A DNA stretch of 64,000 nt from UBA1413 sp964552955 (GTDB lineage: Bacteria; Bacteroidota; Bacteroidia; Bacteroidales; Prolixibacteraceae): the NCBI GenBank assembly GCA_964552955.1, contig CAZKIU010000002.1, positions 1-64,000 of the forward strand. The letters are read 5' to 3'. Each line of letters opens with the position of its first letter. Position 1 is the stretch's first letter. The translations under genes were made by a program, and so were the position numbers. Below are positions 59,565 through 64,000 of this stretch, in pieces. Below the pieces are notes generated by a model, which saw nothing but the letters and a program-made list of their open reading frames with translations, did not search any database and had not been told where the DNA came from.

Positions 59565-61457
59565 AGCCAGCAGGAGGGCTTCCCTGACGATGGATTCTGC
59601 ATCGAACCCGCATTCCTTATAGAGTTGTTCCAGGGAACCGTGTTCAATGAACCGGTCGGGGATGCCCATGATTCTCACCTGTGCGGTGTAGTTATGGCAG
59701 CTTTTGAATTCAGTGACAGCGCTGCCGAAGCCGCCGACGACGCTCCCATCTTCGATGGTGATGATTTTGGAATACGTCCCGAAGATGTGGTGAAGCGTTT
59801 TATCGTCGAGGGGTTTGACGAAGCGCATGTCATAATGGGCGGCGGATACTCCTTCTCGGAGCAGTTTTTTCACGGCGCGTTGGGCGAAGACGCCCGGTTT
59901 TCCAATGGTGAGGATCGCCAGGTCGTTGCCTTCGGAGAGTTGGCGGGAGGTGCCGGGTTCAATTTTTTCGAAGGGGTTTCTCCAGTTGACGGTGGTGCCG
60001 CAGCCCCTGGGGTAGCGGATGGAGAAGGGACCGCCGCCCTCGAGCTGGGCGGTGTACATCATGTTACGGAGTTCGGGTTCGTCCATGGGGGCGGCCACCA
60101 CCATATTCGGGAGGGTGCGCATATAGGCCAGGTCGAAGACCCCGTGGTGGGTGGCTCCGTCTTCCCCCACCAGTCCGCCCCGGTCAAGGCAAAAGACCAC
60201 CTGGAGGTTCTGGAGGGCCACATCGTGAATGACCTGATCGTAGGCCCGCTGCATGAAGGTCGAATAGATGTTACAGAAAGGCACCATCCCCTGCGTCGCC
60301 AGTCCGGCGGCAAAGGTCACGGCATGCTGTTCGGCGATGCCCACATCAAAGGCCCGGTGGGGCATCTTTTGCATCATGATGTTCAGGGAGCATCCTGAAG
60401 GCATCGCCGGGGTGATGCCGACGATTTTATCGTTCATCTCGGCCAGTTCCACAATGGTTTCGCCGAAGACGTTCTGGAATTTGGGCGCTTTCTCGAGTTC
60501 ACAACCGCAGGAGTAGATTTTTCCGGTCAGTTTGTCAAATTTCCCGGGGGCATGGTACTTGGTCTGGTTGATTTCGGCTTCGGGAAACCCTTTTCCTTTT
60601 TTGGTGATGACATGGAGCAGTTTGGGTCCTTTGATTTCGCGCAGGTCGGCCAGGACGCGGCTGAGTTGCAGGACGTCATGGCCGTCGACCGGGCCGAAGT
60701 AGCGGAAGTTAAGCCCTTCGAAGAGGTTGCTCTGGTGCAGGAGAAGTGATTTAAGGGCGCCTTCCATTTTCTGGACGGCGCGGCGTGCCAGGGGCCCCAG
60801 TCCGCGCAGTTTTCCCAGCCCTTCCCACACCTCATCCTTGAGCCGGTTATAGGTCTGCGAACGGGTGATGGAGAGGAGATACTGGCTCATGCTCCCGACG
60901 TTGGGGTCGATGGCCATGTTGTTGTCGTTGAGGATCACCAGGATATCGGATTTAAGGAATCCGGCGTTGTTGAGCCCTTCGAAGGCCATGCCTCCTGTCA
61001 TGGCGCCATCACCGATGATGGCCACCACCTTGCGGTTTTCCTTTTTGAGTTTACTGGCTTCGGCGATCCCCAGGGCGGCGGAGATGGAGGTCGAGGAGTG
61101 GCCCACGCCAAAGGCGTCGTATTCGCTTTCACTGCGCCGGGGAAAACCGCTGATGCCTCCCATTTTCCTGTTGGTATGGAAGAGGTCGCGCCGGCCTGTG
61201 AGAATTTTATGGCCATAGGCCTGGTGCCCCACATCCCAGACGAGCTGGTCATAGGGTGTTTTATAGACATAATGGAGGGCTACGGTCAGTTCCACCACCC
61301 CCAGGCTGGCGCCGAAGTGGCCGGGGTTGTGGCTGACCGAATCAATGATAAAATCACGTAACTCGCTGCAGACCTGCGGCAGATCGCTTTTAGCCAGTTT
61401 CCTCAGATCTTCAGGGGAATGGATGGCATTAAGCATAGGGTAGTCCGATGGTTCCAT
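59556..61457 (-). CDS. dxs: 1-deoxy-D-xylulose-5-phosphate synthase
   Basis: First enzyme of the MEP isoprenoid pathway, thiamine-diphosphate dependent. The 633-residue length is standard. Landmarks: HFGASLGVVELTVALHYVY at about 42-60, WDVGHQAYGHKILTGRRD at about 69-86, the ThDP motif IGDGAMTGGMAFEGLNNAG at about 148-166, IAEQHAVTFAAGLA at about 376-389 and HDVALQNLQVVFCLDRGGLVGEDGATHHG in segments. The start could be the ATG at 61457 or seven codons later at the more typical MLNAIHSPEDLRKL. Its 3' end is duplicated just downstream. Confidence 0.97.
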   Translation of the reverse strand: MEPSDYPMLNAIHSPEDLRKLAKSDLPQVCSELRDFIIDSVSHNPGHFGASLGVVELTVALHYVYKTPYDQLVWDVGHQAYGHKILTGRRDLFHTNRKMGGISGFPRRSESEYDAFGVGHSSTSISAALGIAEASKLKKENRKVVAIIGDGAMTGGMAFEGLNNAGFLKSDILVILNDNNMAIDPNVGSMSQYLLSITRSQTYNRLKDEVWEGLGKLRGLGPLARRAVQKMEGALKSLLLHQSNLFEGLNFRYFGPVDGHDVLQLSRVLADLREIKGPKLLHVITKKGKGFPEAEINQTKYHAPGKFDKLTGKIYSCGCELEKAPKFQNVFGETIVELAEMNDKIVGITPAMPSGCSLNIMMQKMPHRAFDVGIAEQHAVTFAAGLATQGMVPFCNIYSTFMQRAYDQVIHDVALQNLQVVFCLDRGGLVGEDGATHHGVFDLAYMRTLPNMVVAAPMDEPELRNMMYTAQLEGGGPFSIRYPRGCGTTVNWRNPFEKIEPGTSRQLSEGNDLAILTIGKPGVFAQRAVKKLLREGVSAAHYDMRFVKPLDDKTLHHIFGTYSKIITIEDGSVVGGFGSAVTEFKSCHNYTAQVRIMGIPDRFIEHGSLEQLYKECGFDAESIVREALLLAGR

Positions 61458-61532
61458 TCAACAATGATTTCGGGGGTCAAATATAGCATATTTGTATGCA
61501 ATCGCTTCGTTAGGATAGCCGTCGCCGGCAGA

Positions 61533-61610
61533 GGATGAAAAGCCGTGGTGCTACCCGGGGATGAAAAGCCGTGGAGCTTCCCGGGGATGAAATGCCGAAG
61601 TGTTTCCTGA
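61533..61610. repeat. Three tandem 26-bp repeats between coaX and dxs
   Basis: Units at 61533-61558, 61559-61584 and 61585-61610. Units 1 and 2 match at 24 of 26 positions (core GGATGAAAAGCCGTGG); unit 3 is more diverged. A possible partial fourth unit lies just to the left (from 61513). Non-coding. Confidence 0.85.
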
Positions 61611-61693
61611 TGAGGCAGGCGGGTGGATGCTGCCGTGAAGGAAAACCAGGAGGCCAGGAGGAAGCCGGCATTCCATGTCCGGGCCCCGGAAGG

Positions 61694-62464
61694 TCAGAGC
61701 GGCACCGTATAGCGTGCGGCCAGCTGGAGCCCCTCGAGGGTCAGCATCGGTTCGATATGGGTGATGGCGGGGATGAGGGGAGCCATGACGGTGCTGAGGC
61801 CGCCGGTAGCCACCACGATGAGCTTATGCTGCAGCTCTTCTTCCGTCCGCGCAATCATACTGGTCACCAATCCGGCATACCCCAGGACTATGCCTGATTG
61901 GATGGCATGCATGGTATTCTGACCCAGGACCGAGGGGGGCGGGACCAGGTGGACCCGGGGGAGCTGGGCGGTTTTTCCGGCCAGGGCATTCACCACGGTG
62001 TTCATGCCCGGGGCAATGGCGACGCCCAGGATCTTCCCCTCTGAACCCACAGTGGTGAAGGTCAGGGCCGTCCCGAAATCAATGACCATGACAAATTCTC
62101 CATATTTTGTATAGGCTGCCAGGGCGTTGGCTACCAGATCAGATCCAATTTGATAGGGATTCAGGATGCCCAGAGGGAGCCGGTCGTAGGTTTCCGGGCC
62201 CAGGATCACCGGCCGCAGATCGAGGAAACTGGAGAGCATGTCGATGAACGGTTGGACCAGGGTAGGCACCACGCTGCTCAGGACCACCGACGTGATTTGC
62301 CCGGGCATCACCTCGCCGTTGGTAATCAGTGTTCTGAAGATCACCTCATATTCGTCAGCTGTCTTTTCACTATCGGTTTGTATCCGCCAGTGGGCCATCC
62401 ATTCTTCACCCGAATGAATCCCGAAAACAATGTTGGTATTGCCAATGTCGATAACCAGAAGCAT
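61694..62464 (-). CDS. coaX: Type III pantothenate kinase
   Basis: Phosphorylates pantothenate, the first step of coenzyme A synthesis. The ATG at 62464 gives the family start MLLVIDIGNTNIVFGI with the phosphate-1 motif DIGNTN; the open frame runs 22 codons further without family character. Others: LGPETYDRLPLGILNPYQIGSDLVANA in segments (about 82-108), DFGTALTFTTV at about 123-133 and GGLSTVMAPLI near 222. About 256 residues, normal for CoaX, which is not inhibited by CoA. Next to the triple repeat and dxs. Confidence 0.95.
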   Translation of the reverse strand: MLLVIDIGNTNIVFGIHSGEEWMAHWRIQTDSEKTADEYEVIFRTLITNGEVMPGQITSVVLSSVVPTLVQPFIDMLSSFLDLRPVILGPETYDRLPLGILNPYQIGSDLVANALAAYTKYGEFVMVIDFGTALTFTTVGSEGKILGVAIAPGMNTVVNALAGKTAQLPRVHLVPPPSVLGQNTMHAIQSGIVLGYAGLVTSMIARTEEELQHKLIVVATGGLSTVMAPLIPAITHIEPMLTLEGLQLAARYTVPL

Positions 62465-62644
62465 AAGCTTAAGTATTAACTGCCGGGTAACCACCCCCGG
62501 CAAAGTGTTTGAAGGTGCAAGTTTATTCAAATTTTAACCATCCCTGCCCCTGATTTTAAAATATCCATTGTTAAAATTGATTTGTAGCGGATTAGTCTAT
62601 GAAAATTTTATAAATTGGTCGTTGGAATTTAAAAAGGCAATCTG

Positions 62645-63145
62645 ATGCAAAACTACCGTAATCCTTTGATTTTTGTGATTGAAGACAACCCGGTATACAA
62701 CGACCTGGTCACCGGGATCCTTAAAAGCAAGCACTTTGACAACCTGCGTTCCTTCCGTAATCCGGAGGAGGGGCTCAGGGAGATCCAGCAGAATCCCGAC
62801 ATCATAATTCTGAATTACGCCTACAGTGGTTTTACGGGGCTTGATTTGATGAAGAAGGTGCATCAGACCCGGCCGAAGGTTACTTTTATCTTCCTCAGCG
62901 GCCAGAACAGTGTGGAGGTAGCCGTGAGCATCATGCGGCAGGGGGCTTTCGATTATATTGTCAAGAATGAAAAGGCCCCCGAATATGTGGTGTCGGCGAT
63001 CAGGCTGGCCATTTCGGGGGAGAAGCGGCAGAGTGTCAGGAGAGGGCTCCGCTGGGGGGCGGTCCTGCTCTTTCTGCTGATTCTTTTTCTGTTCATTGTG
63101 ATCCTTTCCCTGGGACTCTTTTCCGACCAGTTCAGATTATTCTGA
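62645..63145 (+). CDS. Membrane-anchored pseudo-receiver domain protein
   Basis: Receiver-like domain (residues about 7-125) followed by one C-terminal membrane helix at about 136-161 (WGAVLLFLLILFLFIVILSL) and a short tail. Phosphorylation residues are only partly kept: acidic pair Glu13/Asp14, Ser85 (FLSGQNS) and Lys107 (DYIVKNEKAP) are present, but the phospho-acceptor position is Asn57 (IIILNYAYSGFTG), so it is unlikely to be phosphorylated. There is no output domain. Probably a membrane-tethered protein-interaction module. Encoded 44 nt before the transporter gene. Confidence 0.85.
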   Translation: MQNYRNPLIFVIEDNPVYNDLVTGILKSKHFDNLRSFRNPEEGLREIQQNPDIIILNYAYSGFTGLDLMKKVHQTRPKVTFIFLSGQNSVEVAVSIMRQGAFDYIVKNEKAPEYVVSAIRLAISGEKRQSVRRGLRWGAVLLFLLILFLFIVILSLGLFSDQFRLF

Positions 63146-63188
63146 GCAGAATGCTTATTTTTCGGAGTCTTAACCAAATACTCCGGAC

Positions 63189-64000
63189 GTGAAAGCACTG
63201 CAGGTTTTCAAAAAATACAGCGCCCTGTTTTGGGCTTCAAATGTCATAGAACTCTTTGAGCGGTGGGCCTGGTATGGTTTTTACATGGGTTTTGCCCTAT
63301 ATCTGGTGAATTCTGCTGACACGGGGGCTTTGGGGTTGTCGCAGGGGCAGAAGGGAGTGATCATGGGCACGGGCTCGATGCTGCTCTATTTAATGCCGCT
63401 GTTTACGGGGGCGCTGGCCGACAAGCTGGGCTACCGGCGGATGCTCTTCCTGGCGTTCGCCCTTTATATCTCGGGCTTTTACATGATTTCCTCCTTTCGT
63501 TCCTTCGGCGGGGTCTTTTTTGCCTTTATATGGACCTGCACCGGCGGGGCTTTTTTCAAGCCCATCATCTCGGCCATGATTGCGCGGACCACCGACAAGG
63601 AGAGTTCCTCCATTGGATTCGGCATCTTTTATATGATGGTTAATATCGGTGGATTTATCGGTCCGTTCATAGCGGGGATTCTCTTGCAGCGCAGCTGGGA
63701 TTTCGTTTTTTACATGTCGATGGGGGCCATCGGGCTCAACTTCCTGATTACCTTTCTTTTCTTCCGGGACCCGGTAACGCGTGATGAGGGCCAGCCGGCG
63801 GGGAAAAGCATCCTCCAGGCCCTGCGGAATATCAGGGAGACCCTCCTCAACTGGAAATATGTACTTTTCCTGGTGATCATGGTGTTGTTCTGGACCGCCT
63901 TCAACCAGTTGTACTACTCTTTTCCGGTGTTTATAGACCACTGGGTAGACACGGCCACCCTTTACCGGGGTATTGCCGCCTTCTCTCCCGCCCTGGCTGC
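63189..64000 (+). CDS. POT-type peptide transporter (partial, runs off the window)
   Basis: The first 270 codons of a major-facilitator transporter of the proton-dependent oligopeptide (POT/PTR) family. It starts GTG at 63189 (MKALQVFKKYSALFWASN). POT-like motif ELFERWAWYGFYMG at about residues 21-34, the MFS loop ALADKLGYRRML at about 75-86, and helix 4-5 region SIGFGIFYMMVNIGGFIGP at about 140-158. Eight or so membrane helices are visible. The 3' end is beyond 64000. Likely imports di- or tripeptides with protons, but nucleoside and nitrate relatives exist. Confidence 0.88.
   Translation, partial: MKALQVFKKYSALFWASNVIELFERWAWYGFYMGFALYLVNSADTGALGLSQGQKGVIMGTGSMLLYLMPLFTGALADKLGYRRMLFLAFALYISGFYMISSFRSFGGVFFAFIWTCTGGAFFKPIISAMIARTTDKESSSIGFGIFYMMVNIGGFIGPFIAGILLQRSWDFVFYMSMGAIGLNFLITFLFFRDPVTRDEGQPAGKSILQALRNIRETLLNWKYVLFLVIMVLFWTAFNQLYYSFPVFIDHWVDTATLYRGIAAFSPALA

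Noticed and set aside
61533..61610. Tandem units considered as a CRISPR array
   Set aside because: The units are contiguous with no unique spacers and there are no cas genes in the window.

Overview
The window reads as a chromosomal segment of a Bacteroidota bacterium, probably near Bacteroidales/Marinilabiliales. The grounds are two carboxypeptidase-regulatory-domain TonB-dependent receptors, PorT-like beta-barrels, a DUF4175-HATPase-ybeY-mnmG cluster, a split F-type ATPase operon whose AtpB carries a long N-terminal extension, and promoters with the Bacteroidota -7 element TAnnTTTG instead of sigma70-type -10 boxes. Start sites mostly lack strong Shine-Dalgarno sequences. No rRNA, tRNA, CRISPR array, transposase or prophage gene was seen; the content is mostly core housekeeping with a few envelope loci.

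Layout. 0-7.4 kb: MazG-like and Dtd house-cleaning enzymes, a DUF2271-like lipoprotein with a TonB receptor, lipoate ligase, and a PadR-PspC membrane-stress pair with a candidate operator. 7.8-18.2 kb: an Oar-like receptor, DNA primase, a PorT-like barrel, UbiX, a lone acyl-carrier-like protein, an acetyltransferase, a lipoprotein cyclophilin and TrpS. 18.3-26 kb: an ECF sigma factor, a probable membrane anti-sigma factor and two paralogous barrels, then aspartyl dipeptidase and two lipoproteins. 26-33.7 kb: rpiB-lutB-rrf2-hemW, a flippase, glutaminyl cyclase, ruvB and a single-domain response regulator. 34.1-42.6 kb: DUF4175, an RsbW-like ATPase, ybeY, mnmG, a parS-like palindrome, apt and uvrC. 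42.7-51 kb: rsgA, tdh, a LolC/E-type permease, rbfA, a flavin-binding-type protein, an epimerase, a universal stress protein and metK. 51.2-57.2 kb: ATP synthase a-c-b-delta-alpha-gamma preceded by a bactofilin and an AtpI-like protein, without beta and epsilon. 57.4-64 kb: rpmF-yceD, a histidine kinase, dxs, coaX, a membrane-anchored pseudo-receiver and the start of a POT-type transporter that runs off the window.

The most interesting non-coding element is the 155-nt leader of metK. It can form a 50-nt H-type pseudoknot with the layout of SAM-II riboswitches, and a competing hairpin lies directly after it. A second theme is a set of unrelated short direct duplications (22-34 bp, two or three copies) at gene edges, two of which copy the last codons and stop of trpS and dxs. 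A parS-type site follows mnmG, a membrane-anchored receiver domain has Asn in place of its phospho-Asp, and the PadR gene has a dyad over its predicted promoter.

All functional calls rest on reading motifs and lengths by eye. No database search, folding program or statistics were run.
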